Origin: Zygnema cylindricum
Taxonomy: Eukaryota; Streptophyta; Zygnematophyceae; Zygnematales; Zygnemataceae
Assembly: GCA_037447655.1 (NCBI GenBank)
Contig: JBBHKE010002560.1
Location: 62,001-126,000 of the forward strand
Reading direction: 5' to 3'
DNA: 64,000 nt
Below the pieces are notes generated by a model. That model was not told where the DNA came from and searched no databases. It worked only from the letters and a program-made list of their open reading frames with translations. A program made the position numbers and the translations under genes. Positions 23,801-34,302 of this stretch are shown one piece after another. Each line of letters starts with the position of its first letter. Within the stretch, counting starts at the first letter, position 1.

Positions 23801-26097
23801 TGCCATACCGCGATAGTAAACTAACGCGGTTGCTTCAGGTGCTGTTGACAAAGCACAATCTTGATGGATGAAAGAGAGTTGCTTGACATATATTTATATG
23901 CATATGTAGGTGTTCGGATGGATGTCTAATAACAGGTCAAAATTTATGCTCGGTAGGAAAAGTCGCTGATTTTTGTGTGCTAAATTACAATTCCTTTCTC
24001 TGGCCAGGATTCTCTTGGGGGCAACAGCAGAACGACAATGATAGGTGAGCAAACTCTTTTGGGCACGTTCTATGTTGTACATTTCTTGCGCTTTGTTTTA
24101 GCCCAAATTTCATGGAACTAAAGAGTTTGTTGATTGCTTTCTACCATGCGCCTTTCTTGCATTGCTTTCCAGAACAAGTTCCCTTGTCAAAAAGCTGACC
24201 AATTTTGTGTTTGTTCGATATGCAGCTTGCATTAGTCCAGCTGAAACGAACATGGATGAGACCAAAAACACTCTCAATTATGCAAATAGGGCAAGAAGTA
24301 TTAAGAACAAGCCCACTGTCAACCGGGATCCTATAGCTGCAGAAATTCAAGGCTTACGCCATCAGATTCAAATACTTGTAGCAAAATTGGCCTCTATTCC
24401 CACCGGAGCATTCCCGATTCCGATGATTTTCCGATTTCTGATAAAATATGAAACTTTTAAAATCCTTTGTACGTGCAAAATCCTCAAGTAAAGGAGTTTG
24501 GTTTAATATTCCGTCTTTTTCTTGCTTCATAAGGAAACCTTCAAAGCCAATAAATTTTCTCAACAACAAGGACACTAGTAACACAGTAATTTATTGTTCT
24601 GAGCGTTTGCAGCGTATTGCCATGCTGGAAGCTGAAAACCTCAAGCTTAAACTGGAGCTTGGACTGAGCTTGAATAGGCCAACAGATGTGGACGTGCAGG
24701 CGGTTTGCGAGAAGGAGGCGGCGTGGGGCAAGGAGGTGAAAGAGGATGCAGAGTTGGAAAGGCTGGAGTGGACAGAGTGGGTGAGGGAGAGGAAGGGGAA
24801 GAAGGAGAAGAAGAAGAAGGGGAAGGAAAAGGAGAAGGAGAATGAAGGGGATAAGGCGAAGGAAGGAGATAAGGAGAACGAAAAGGAAGCAGAGGGAGAG
24901 AGCGAGGAGGGGGAGAAGGAGAGGAAGAGGAAGGAAACGGTGACGGTGAAGGAGGAGGAGGAGGAGGAGGAGGAGGAGGAGGAGGAGGAGGAGGAGGAGA
25001 GAGAGGAGGAAAAGGAGGAGGAGGAGGAGGGGGAGGAGGAGGAGGACGAGGAGGAGGAGGAGGAGGAGAGGCAGCGGAAGGAGAATGGGAAGGAGCATGG
25101 AAAAGCCTCCCTGGAGGAGGAGAGGCAGCAGACGGAGAATGGAAAGGAGGATGGAAAAACCTCCCTTGAGGAGAAGCAGGAGGAGAATGAGAGGGCGCTG
25201 GAAGGGAGGAAGAGGGAGGAGAATGAGAGGCAGGTGCAAGGGCGGAAGAGGCAGGAGAAGGAGAAGGAGAGGGAGAAGGAGAGGGAGAAGGAGAAGGAGA
25301 GGGAGAGGGAGAGGGAGAGGGAGAGGGAGAGGGAGAGGGAGAGAGAGCGGGAGTCGGAGAAGGAGAGGGAGAGGGCGAGGGAGAGGGAGAAGGAGAAGGA
25401 GAAGGAGAGGGAGGATGAGAATGAAAAGGAGAAGGGGAGGGAGAAGAGGGAGAGGGAAAATGCGAGGGAGAGGGAGAAGGAGATGGAGAAGGAGAAGGAA
25501 ATGGAGAAGGAGAAGGAGAGGGAGGAGGAGGACGAGAAGGGGAAGCCAATGGACGAGGCGAAGGAGAGAGAGAAGGAGAGGGTGAAGGAGAAGGAGATGG
25601 AGGAGGATGAGGAGGAGGAAAACAAGAAAGAGAAGAAGAATGAGAGGGAGAGGGAAGAGAGGGAAAAGGAGGAAGAGGAGGAGAGGAGGAGGGTGAGGAA
25701 TGAGAAGGAAGAGAAGGAGAAGGAGAAGGAGAGGGAGAAGAAGAAGGGGAAGGACGAGGAGAAGGAGAATGAAGGGGATAAGGCGAAGGAAGGAGATAAG
25801 GAGAACGAAAAGGAACCAGAGGGAGAGAGCGAGGAGGGGGAGAAGGAGAGGAAGAGGAAGGAGAAGGTGAAGGTGAAGGAGGAGGAGGGGGAGGAGGAGG
25901 AGGAGGAGGAGGAGGAGGAGGAGGAGGAGGAGGAGGAGGAGGAGGAGGAGGAGGGGGGGGGGGGAGGAGGAGGAGGGGGGGGAGGAGGAGGAGGAGAGGC
26001 AGCGGAAGGAGAATGGGAAGGAGGATGGAAAAGCCTCCCTGGAGGAGGAGAGGCAGCAGAAGGAGAATGGAAAGGAGGATGGAAAAACCTCCCTTGA
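20869..26097 (+). CDS. Kinesin-4 family motor protein
   Basis: Plus-end microtubule motor of the kinesin-4 (KIF4/FRA1-like) group. Exons: 20869-20982, 21937-22076, 22255-22408, 22528-22754, 23377-23561, 23717-23838, 24008-24044, 24226-~24377, 24613-26097. Phases agree throughout the motor. Motifs: N-terminal [11 protein letters not shown]-loop GQTGSGKT, switch I NSKSSRSH, switch II VDLGGSE (usually VDLAGSE), the kinesin-4 stretch [16 protein letters not shown], and the neck region [10 protein letters not shown]. The start is the ATG in a CCATGG context; an upstream in-frame extension exists but is not family-like. The end of exon 8 is uncertain: sequence after 24,390 differs from the duplicate copy. 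The last exon runs into a polypurine repeat coding Glu/Arg/Lys, shifts frame in a GGA/G tract near 25,950 and stops at 26,097 (about 871 aa). The true C-terminus may lie further on (see 27,606-28,196). Confidence 0.85.
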
Positions 26098-27840
26098 GGA
26101 GAAGCAGGAGGAGAATGAGAGGGAGCTGAAAGGGAGGAAAAGGGAGGAGAATGAGATGCAGCTGGAAGGGAGGAAGAGGCAGGAGAAGGAGAAGGAGAGG
26201 GAAAGAGAGAGGGAGAGGGAGAGAGAGGGAGAGAGGGAGAGGGAGAGGGAGAGGGAGAGGGAGAGGGAGAGGGAGAGGGAGAGAGAGAGAGCGGGAGAGG
26301 GAGAGGGAGAGAGAGCTGGAGTCGGAGAGGGAGAGGGTGAGGGCAAGGGAGAGGGAGAAGGAGAAGGAGAAGGAGAGGGAGGATGAGAAGGAAAAGGAGA
26401 AGGGGAGTGAGAAGAGGGAGAGGGAGAATGAGAGGGAGAGGGAGAATGAGAGGGAGAGGGAGGATGAGAGGGAGAGGGAGAAGGAGATGGAGAAGGCGAA
26501 GGAGATCGAGAAGGAGGAGGAGAGGGAGGAGGAGGAGGAGGAGGAGGAGGAGGAGGAAAACGAGAAGGAGAAGGAGAATCAGAGGGAGAGGGAGAGGGAG
26601 AGGGAGAGGGAGCAGGAGCCGGAGAGGGAGTGGGAGAGGGCGAGGGAAAGGGAGAAGGAGAAGGAGAAGGAGGGGGAGGATGAGAAGGAAATGGAGAAGG
26701 GGAGCGAGAAGTGGGAGAGGGAGAGGGAGAGGGAGAATGAGAGAGAGAGGGAGAAGGAGATGGAGAAGGAGAAGGAGATCGAGAAGGAGAAGGAGAGGGA
26801 GGAGGAGGAGGAGGAGGAAAACGTGAAGGAGAAGGAGAATAAGAGGGAGAGGGAGAGGGAGAGGGAGAGGGAGAGGGAGAGGGAGAGGGAGAGGGAGAGG
26901 GAGAGGGAGAGGGAGAGGGAGAGGGAGAGGGAGAGGGAGAGAGAGCAGGAGCCGGAGAGGGAGTGGGAGAGGGCGAGGGAGAGGGAGAAGGATAAGGAGA
27001 AGGAGAGGGAGGATGAGAAGGAAAAGGAGAAGGGGAGCGAGAAGAGGGAGAGGGAGAGGGAGAGGGAGAATGAGAGTCAGAGGGAGATGGAGGTGGAGAA
27101 GGAGAAGGAGATCGAGGAGGAGGAGAGGGTGGAGGAGGAGGAGGAGGAAAACGAGAAGGAGAAGGAGAATCAGAGGGAGAGGGAGAGGGAGAGGGAGAGG
27201 GAGCAGGAGCCGGAGAGGGAGTGGGAGAGGGCGAGGGAGAGGGAGAAGGAGAAGGAGAAGGAGAGGGAGGATGAGAAGGAAAAGGAGAAGGGGAGCGAGA
27301 AGAGGGAGAGGAAGAGGGAGAGGGAGAATGAGAGGCAGAGGGAGAAGGAGATGGAGAAGGAGAAGGAGAGGGAGGAGGAGGACGAGAAGGAGAAGCCAAT
27401 GGACAAGGCGAAGGAGAGAGAGCGAAGGAGAGGGTGAAGGAGAGAGAGATGGAGGAGGAGGAGAATGAAAACGAGATGGAGAAGGAGACTGCGAGGGAGA
27501 GGGAAGATGGGGAAAGGGAAGAAGAAGAGGAGAGGACGAGGGTGAGGAATGAGAAGGAAGAGGAGGAAAAGGAGAAGGAGAGGGAGAAGGTGAAGGGGGA
27601 GGAAAGTGAGGATAAGAGGGAGAGGGAGAATGGAAGGGGGGTTGAGAAGGAGACGGAGAGGATCGATGGGGAAAAGAGGGAAAGGGAGGAGATGGAGTAG
27701 AGGAAGAGGAAGGAAGGAGAAGAAGGAGGCGGGCGAGGAGAAGGAGAAGGATAAAATAGTGATGGAAAAGAAGGAGGAGAAGGAGAGGGAGAGTGAGGAT
27801 AAGAAGAAGATGGAGATGGAAAAGGAGAAGGAGAATGCTA
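24760..27840 (+). repeat. ~3 kb polypurine tract in the kinesin tail exon
   Basis: The plus strand is almost pure A/G for about 3 kb, made of GAG, AAG, GGA and AGGGAG units. Higher-order repeats are visible. A block starting GAATGAAGGGGATAAGGCG at ~24,840 recurs at ~25,770. A block containing GAAGCCAATGGAC at ~25,540 recurs at ~27,395. Shorter ~250-330 bp units marked by GGATGAGAAGGAAAAGGAG recur between 26,380 and 27,300. Plus frames read as EREREKE, RRGRGR or GEGEG. The minus strand stays open for 952 codons (Ser/Pro/Leu), a composition artefact. Confidence 0.95.
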
Positions 27841-28196
27841 TGGAGAGGGCAATTCTGTTTGAAGAGGCAAAGGCGACAGATAAGGAGGCCGCGGGGACCA
27901 TGGCAGCAGTGGAGGAGACGGAAGCGAAGGCTGGATGGGAGAAGGCATCGCAGCTGAGGTTGAAGGCAGCATGGGATAAGGCAGCACAGTCGAAGGGTAG
28001 GGCGTCATGGGAGAAGGCGACGCCGAAAAGGCGACAGAGAAGCGGAAGTTCTCTGGGAGTACAGGGAAGTTTGGGAAAGAATGCTAGCACTGGAGGTAGC
28101 AAGTTGACGTTCAAACGGTGGAGGGTGCAGGAGCAGTTAGGAAAAGTCGGGTTGGCAGAGGCACTCCGTTTATTGGATGAGGAATGTGACGATTGA
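27606..28196 (+). CDS. Probable 3' coding end of the kinesin gene (out of frame)
   Basis: After the polypurine tract this frame becomes ordinary protein from about 27,840: [14 protein letters not shown], three WEKA/WDKA repeats ([21 protein letters not shown]), then basic and Gly/Ser-rich sequence, ending [12 protein letters not shown] and TGA. The codons are not repeat-derived, which suggests a real C-terminal domain. It is not in frame with the ORF leaving the motor; at least two frame changes occur between 25,950 and 27,700. Either the repeat has broken the reading frame, the frame is restored by unseen splicing, or the repeat is mis-sequenced. Confidence 0.5.
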   Translation: MRIRGRGRMEGGLRRRRRGSMGKRGKGRRWSRGRGRKEKKEAGEEKEKDKIVMEKKEEKERESEDKKKMEMEKEKENAMERAILFEEAKATDKEAAGTMAAVEETEAKAGWEKASQLRLKAAWDKAAQSKGRASWEKATPKRRQRSGSSLGVQGSLGKNASTGGSKLTFKRWRVQEQLGKVGLAEALRLLDEECDD

Positions 28197-29084
28197 GAGG
28201 AGGATATGGAGGAAGTACTGGCCTAGTAGACCGTTCATCTCTCCCCTCCTGTCAGCATCATTGTCGGAGCAATGGGCTTGCCCTCGTGGATGCGTTGGAC
28301 AAGAGGCCGGGAAGGTATGGACTAAATATATCAGAGGTCCTCCACTTTGACTCCACGCTTGTTTGCATGACATAGAGTCTCAACAACAATTTGTTGAACT
28401 CTTCTAATCAGTGGAGTGGATTCAATTTTTATATTCCTTGGAATTCATTTCCTCGTTTGCCTGGGATGTTAACAGCTGAAAAATTCAGAGTAACTCTTCT
28501 GTTTTGTATTTAGCTACGTTTAATTCGGTAACTGCAAATTAGCTTAACGAGCATAATTTTAAATAATTCTACTTCCGGTTACTGATAGTACTGCTCTTTT
28601 CCTTCTTTATGAGTTCATGTCGGAAGTGGATTTCTTTTTTTTGCTGTTTTTTGACGGTACAAATGGGGTACAGGCTGGACGAATTTGGGGGGAGAGAGCA
28701 GGAATGAAGGGACAGTCATGGCTTCTCTATCCTCTACTTTTTGTGTTTCAGGTAAGGGAAAACACAACTATTAGACTTCTATTAGTAAGCTTTTAGAAAA
28801 CAGCTTTCAGTTTTAGTTTTTCTTTTTTGTTTTGCTTCTTTCCTGTTTGATATTGCGCACACCCATCCTATGTTTAAATTGGACGAGTATAAATAGGGGA
28901 GTTTTATCTCTGGTATTAGTGGTATCTTTCCTCAAGTATTCATTTATCCGTTTCGTCTTTAACTCTGGCTCAAATTTTTTGCTTGACTCTACAAATTAGT
29001 TCTTACTATATCCACCCATTTTTTTTTATTAATATTTTTGGCATGAAATTAGCTGTGTTTCGGTTGTTTTAACGACTCCATTTT

Positions 29085-29275
29085 TTTTTTTTAACATGAG
29101 CTCCATATTTTCTTTTTAACGTGGGCTCCTCCATATTTTCTTTTCAACATGAGCTCCCCCATTTTTATTTTTTAACATGAGCTCCTCGATGTTTTTTTTC
29201 AACATGAGCTCCTCGATGTTTTATTTCAACATGAGCTCCTCAATTTTTTCTTTTTAACATGAACTCCATATTTCA
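29085..29275. repeat. ~30-bp minisatellite with AACATGAGCTCC
   Basis: About seven units of TTTTTAACATGAGCTCCTCGATG and variants. Copy B (42,055-42,205) has about five units, so the number changed after duplication. Confidence 0.85.
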
Positions 29276-30249
29276 AATCTTCACTGTAACTGTTGCCGTA
29301 CCTCGATCACTGTGCAGACGTTTCTGTTTTAAGAAATTTTCTTCTGTCTCTGACTATTTGTTTTACTTTTGTACTCGGCTGTCTATGAGCTTTTCGAAGG
29401 GTCTGGCGATTAAGTTTCACTTGTATTTGCAACAGTTGTCTTCTCCGGATATCATTATTGTCTTTTGCGATCATTCTTACCAAGGATTGTTTCATTAATG
29501 CTGGTCCCCTGAAGACAATTTTTTGAATCCTCCATCTCAGTGAGGATGGGGCATGCTGAAAAAGCTTGCACAGGGAAAAAACTGGGAAAAACTTTCCAGT
29601 TTTCTTTTCAAGTGCACGTTACTTACGCATATGTTAGATCTAAACGCTGTGGAATGGACGCAGTTTTAGCATGATTGTCCAGTCGGTGATTTTATAGCTT
29701 CTAAGCCACGCTTATTTTGTGAAATATATATATACATGCGACATGTCCCCAGCTCCAAAATATGCTTACACTGCCATCATATTTTTCCGTTAATCTGGTG
29801 TGTGTTTACTGATCAATTTTTTGTGTGATAAAATGGCAGGAACATGTCGGGCTAACACTTCCGAACAAGTGTACAACGCGATATCCCCTTTACAACGCGA
29901 TATCCCCTTTACAACAGTACAACGTCACGACATTACAAATTACAAAACAACTTTACAACAAGCAAACATGCGACCCTCAACACAAGTACACATTTCAAGT
30001 GTAATACATCCTTTTTCTTTTCCACAAGAAATATCTTTTTTGGAGGACAAAACGAACTTCGATGAAAGATATGACAAAATGATAAGCAGGTAAATGCGCC
30101 ATTGGCTTTCCGTGGAAGAATAGGGGAAATGAAGTGATTTGAACGACGGCTATTTTGACATCGACGAACCCAACGTTAACACAGAAAGGAGGGGAGGGAA
30201 AGGAGGATGAGGAGAGGGAGGAGGTGGCAAGGGAGGAGGTAGTGAGAAG

Positions 30250-30392
30250 TTTTTTTTTTTTTTTTTTTTTCTCTTTTCTCTTATTTTTTCTTTTCCCTTT
30301 TTTGATTATTTTCCCTTTTTTGTTTCTTTTCCATTTTTTGTTTCTTTTCGCTTTTTTGTTTCTTTCCCCTTTTTTTTTTTTTTTTTTTCTCT
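30250..30392. repeat. T-rich expansion specific to copy A
   Basis: Runs of T with CCC/CTC interruptions, absent from the matching place in copy B (~43,175-43,230). It gives a Phe-rich open frame on the plus strand and Lys/Asn-rich on the minus; neither is a gene. Confidence 0.75.
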
Positions 30393-31235
30393 TGGCGACA
30401 GGAATAGAGATTTTATCGCGGTTGTTGGGACATTTGGAAGGTGAAGGGGAGGGGGAGGGGGAAGGGGAGGAGGAGAGTTTATTTCCTAGTTGTCTTAGAA
30501 ATAAATGCTTTCTGCGGGAAACGAGCCTGCGGAATAACAACGTTCTGATTGGTGCAAGGTCACGCTTATTTTTGTTGTAACATTCTTGTTACCTTCGTGG
30601 TTCCAAACACTGTCAAAAAAAGGTGTGGCTAATGTCACAGCGTCAATAATGTTTCGTTGACTTGAGTGTAATGTTTTCCATATTACATGTACTTTAAGAC
30701 AAAAGGCGACAAATTTTAAATGTGTGTGGATGCTTGTCACATGTCGATCTTTATTCATTTAATGGACCCACTTATTAAGACTCGTCTCATGAATTTTCAT
30801 CCCATTGGTTTGATGCCCATTACTTGTTTTCAGTGAATACCGCATTTGTCGGAACCAAATATATAGGGAAAATAAAGTCACCTGAAAACCCAAGACAAGG
30901 TTTTGGTTATTGGCATGCAGCGATAGTACAAGCAATCACCCATAAGCAAACGGAAATTGTAACTACTTTACCTCGAAAATACCATTATTTAAAAAGTAGT
31001 TTGAATGGGGACTGTTTTAGCATTAATAACTGTATTCTAAAGGTCCTAATCACGTGGAGAACCGCAAAAAAAGTTAGCCTTAAGAAAAAACACGGGTATC
31101 AATACGTTGTTGTGATTTTGGAGGGCAAAAAAATCGGGATGGAACTAGTTCTATTAATGCTAATAGTGATTCTTGGTGTAGTTGCAAAAGCTAAAGAATT
31201 GTCCACAGCTAACAACATAGAAAATATAACATAAA

Positions 31236-31912
31236 TGTAATAGTCTTTGTTGCAAAAAATGTGATGGTAAAACCATCTGTGTGCAAAAGTGGTAAAACTG
31301 AAAAAAACATTTGGAGACCACAAGTGTCATAGGAAAGTAAGCTACGCCTAAAAAATGAAACAAAACAGAATATTACCAACAAGAGCAAAAAACCAAAACA
31401 AAAAATACCAGAGTAGACCGCCGACAAAAAATAAAATCCTAAAAGAGTCTACCCATAAACAAGCCAAGGTCCACAACAACGGAGATCATGGATGTGAACC
31501 AGGTCCCTTGGTGGAAGGTTTGGAAGACCTCGCATGTTATCGACCAGTGTGCTACGATGAAGGAGAGACGCATCTTGCGCTCGTTGAAGTGCAATTGAGA
31601 CACGTTCACGGTAAAACACAGCCAAAAGACTCGGTGGAGGACTTCCTGGACCCCGAGATTCAAACGGTTTTCGCGCACACTGGCAAAGGAAATCGTCGAA
31701 GGACTTGTCCAAAGATCCAAAAATCTCCACTGCAAATGGGACGGTCCGAGGGGTCTCGGTGAAATTTCTTTCCTTTGTAGCCATTGCGTCCCGAGCCGCC
31801 ACACCTGTATGTGAAGCCGCGTGAGATGAAATGTGTGTCCCAGTCGGATCCGTGAGGACCACATTGCCAAGCGTCCTCCCAACACCATGAACAAGAACAT
31901 GAACAACATAAA
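31236..31912 (-). mobile_element. 5'-truncated LINE (non-LTR) retrotransposon fragment
   Basis: A minus-strand frame (31,925-31,449) codes the region C-terminal to the reverse transcriptase domain of plant/algal LINE ORF2 proteins: DPTGTHISSHAASHTG, VPFAVEIFGSLDKSFDDFL, then RERVSIALQRAQDASLL. No RT catalytic motif is present, so the copy is 5'-truncated and dead. The sequence AACATAAA flanks both sides, and copy B shows the uninterrupted site near 44,050, which fixes the insertion limits. No clear poly-A tail is seen. Confidence 0.7.
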
Positions 31913-32223
31913 CAAGAATTAGCATTGATGACTGAATAATAGCTATCTGATCGCAATGCTTGTGTTTCTTGTGGTATATAGCAGATTCTCTTTCAAGGTA
32001 GCCTTTGAAATGTCAGACCACTAAATTGAGACAGTGGGTAACTTCACCGACAACATGAAACTAGAATAAGTAGACTGTTTTCTGTAAAAATGTACCAGAT
32101 TATCTTTCAAACTACAAAGATACAATACAGATTGTCTTCCAAAATTTGATCTATGAGAATGACACATTATTGGAGAGTTTCACAAGCTCCTCACGCGCTC
32201 ATATAGTATAAATTTCAAAATGT

Positions 32224-32248
32224 TGCGGTGAGAGTGGATCGAACACCC

Positions 32249-32291
<43 letters not shown>

Positions 32292-32296
32292 CCCGC
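32224..32296 (-). tRNA. trnF-GAA: tRNA-Phe (GAA), copy in segment A
   Basis: Identical over 73 nt to the gene at 16,848, on the opposite strand, with intact A and B boxes and a TTTT terminator downstream. The flanks differ from the 16,848 copy but match those of the 44,178 copy. Confidence 0.96.
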
Positions 32297-34302
32297 TGTA
32301 TGACGTCATCACATTAAGAAATATAATTTATTATTTATATAATTTTACTCCCCCGCACCACTATACATTCAATAGCAAATCAACGTAAATTTCATGTACT
32401 GCGACCATTGTCCATAACCTCCGTACGCCTTTGCCCATATAGTTCTAGACAAGTAGACGTAGTTCAAAAGTAGGTGAAAGTAGGCCCAATGGCCCATACA
32501 ACATGCCTATTGTATGCAAAACATACAATATGACCTTAAGACCCATATTGTATTCGGACCTATTTGGACCAATTAAAACATTCGGACCGAAAATTGGACC
32601 AATTAAAACATTCGGACCAAAATGTTTTATTTACACCGTCAGATTTGGACGATCGGACGGTCTCTGATCAAAGTAGCGATCTAAGAAGATCACATGAAAA
32701 GCCCATAACACAACTTACGATAAAGGCGCCGACCAAAGGTATCCTTGAACTCCGTACGTCCTATGCTAGACCTGGCCGGTGGCCATCACTTGCGAATGTC
32801 GGTCGTGTCATAAAATGTACTCAGGGCCGGAAATACAGTACAGAGCCGTACAATCACTGGGCACACCAATGTGTACACCTTCTGTCCGAGAAAGGGTTCC
32901 GTACATTCTTCCGCTTCCTTGCACTTTTCCGCTTGTCGCCGCTCGTTGCCGAGAGCGAGAATCGACCGGAAGGGACCTTTGCAGGACACCGACAAACCGA
33001 CCTACTGTTATTACTTCCAGCAGTCTCTGGCTGACACGTCATTACGCCCTAAAGCATGACTCTTGACTTCCTGAGCGCTTGACTGCCGGACCTTCTTATC
33101 GGCCGTCAAGTGACGGTGCGGTGGCCACTGGCCGGTCGGGACTGTGGACCAGCGGCCGACCGACAACTTCTGCCGACCGACAATTCTTGGCAGTCACAAT
33201 TTGATGATTCGTTAGCGTCAGTTTTTGGCTGCTTCGCCTGCAGGGCTTCATTTTGATTCACTGGAACTGAAAAAAGGAAGGAGGGAAGGGAAAGATTTTC
33301 TCTTAGAGAGAGGAAGACATCGTTCCAATGTACTCTTTATTTTCTTTCTCATTGTATAGATTCGGATACTTCTCTCCCTCTCAATCTCCCTCTCCCTCTT
33401 CTTCTCCCTCTTCCTCTCCCTCTCCCTCTTCCACTCTAGTTGAATCTTACAATATTTAGTGTTGGCAAATACACTTTTAAGTCCATGGTTTCCACAAATT
33501 ATGGCAAACGGTTAAAAAGAAAGGAAAAAACAGTTCCAGTTATTGGTTGAGCTAGCTAAATTGACATCTTTTTTTCTCGAAAGATTCACTTCCTCCTCTT
33601 TTTTTATAATTTTTACTCCGTTCTTACTTTCTGATTCTGCTTTTTTTTTTCCTTTCATTTCCTTTCTTCTGAGTTTCATGCTTAACCTTTTAGTTCCAGC
33701 AATTTTGGAAAAGCGTTGACGGAAGAATACGACGTTCTTTTGTTTCTGTTTGTTTCTGTTTTTTTTTTATTTGCATATTTAATCTCTGTCAAGTAACTGT
33801 TGATCGCTGTTTTTAAAATTTTGGAATCACAAACTTCTTTGTCTTACCATATTAATGTTTACATAATCAGAGAATTAAAATGACTAGTTTATATAAATAA
33901 TACTTATTGAGGTAATCAACTTTTTCCGGAGTCTTTTGAATGGAAGTAAATAAACTGCCAGAGGAAATATAAATATCATTGTAATCTTAAATATTAACAT
34001 CAATATTATATATCCTTATAATAACATCAAACTAATCTTGAAATTGGCATCATTGTAGTCCGTATATCAACATTATTATAGTTCTTCATTATAATCCTTA
34101 ATATTAACTATTTTTCAGTCCTTGTATGAACATCATTATAATCCTTAGAGGTGGGGAAGTGAGGGAGGATGGGAAGGAAGGACGAAACAGAGCTAGGAAG
34201 GGGTAAGGAAAACTTTAAAAGGGCGGTGGAGAATCAATATACTTTTAAAAGTAATTTACTCTTAAATTTAATGGATTTAATCCATTAAATTTACATCTTC
34301 TG

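Larger units (their letters stand above)
22050..34250 (+). repeat. Segmental duplication, copy A
   Basis: This block matches 38.5-45.87 kb in the same orientation and order: kinesin exons, post-kinesin spacer (28,320-31,230), tRNA-Phe on the minus strand, the GTAC-rich region (32,740-33,240), the CT repeat (~33,375) and the AT-rich end with AAAAGGGCGGTGGAG. Copy A alone carries the polypurine tract, a T-rich expansion at ~30,250-30,390 and a LINE fragment. Between 28,197 and 31,235 I see only conserved exon-like scraps (for example 30,029-30,090, EISFLEDKTNFDERYDK before a GTAAAT donor), no full gene. Confidence 0.85.

Noticed and set aside
24541-27399. A 952-codon open frame on the minus strand (Ser/Pro/Leu-rich), with other long frames on both strands
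   Set aside because: It is the shadow of the polypurine repeat; any frame through CTC/TCC units stays open. No domain, and it is antisense to the kinesin tail exon.
29995-30580. Opposed open frames rich in Lys/Asn and Phe
   Set aside because: They arise from a T-rich tract that is missing in the duplicate copy; no conserved coding signal.
32564-33066. Overlapping open frames of 60-156 codons in the GTAC-rich duplicated spacer
   Set aside because: The matching sequence in copy B (44,380-44,720) does not keep these frames, so they are not under coding constraint.
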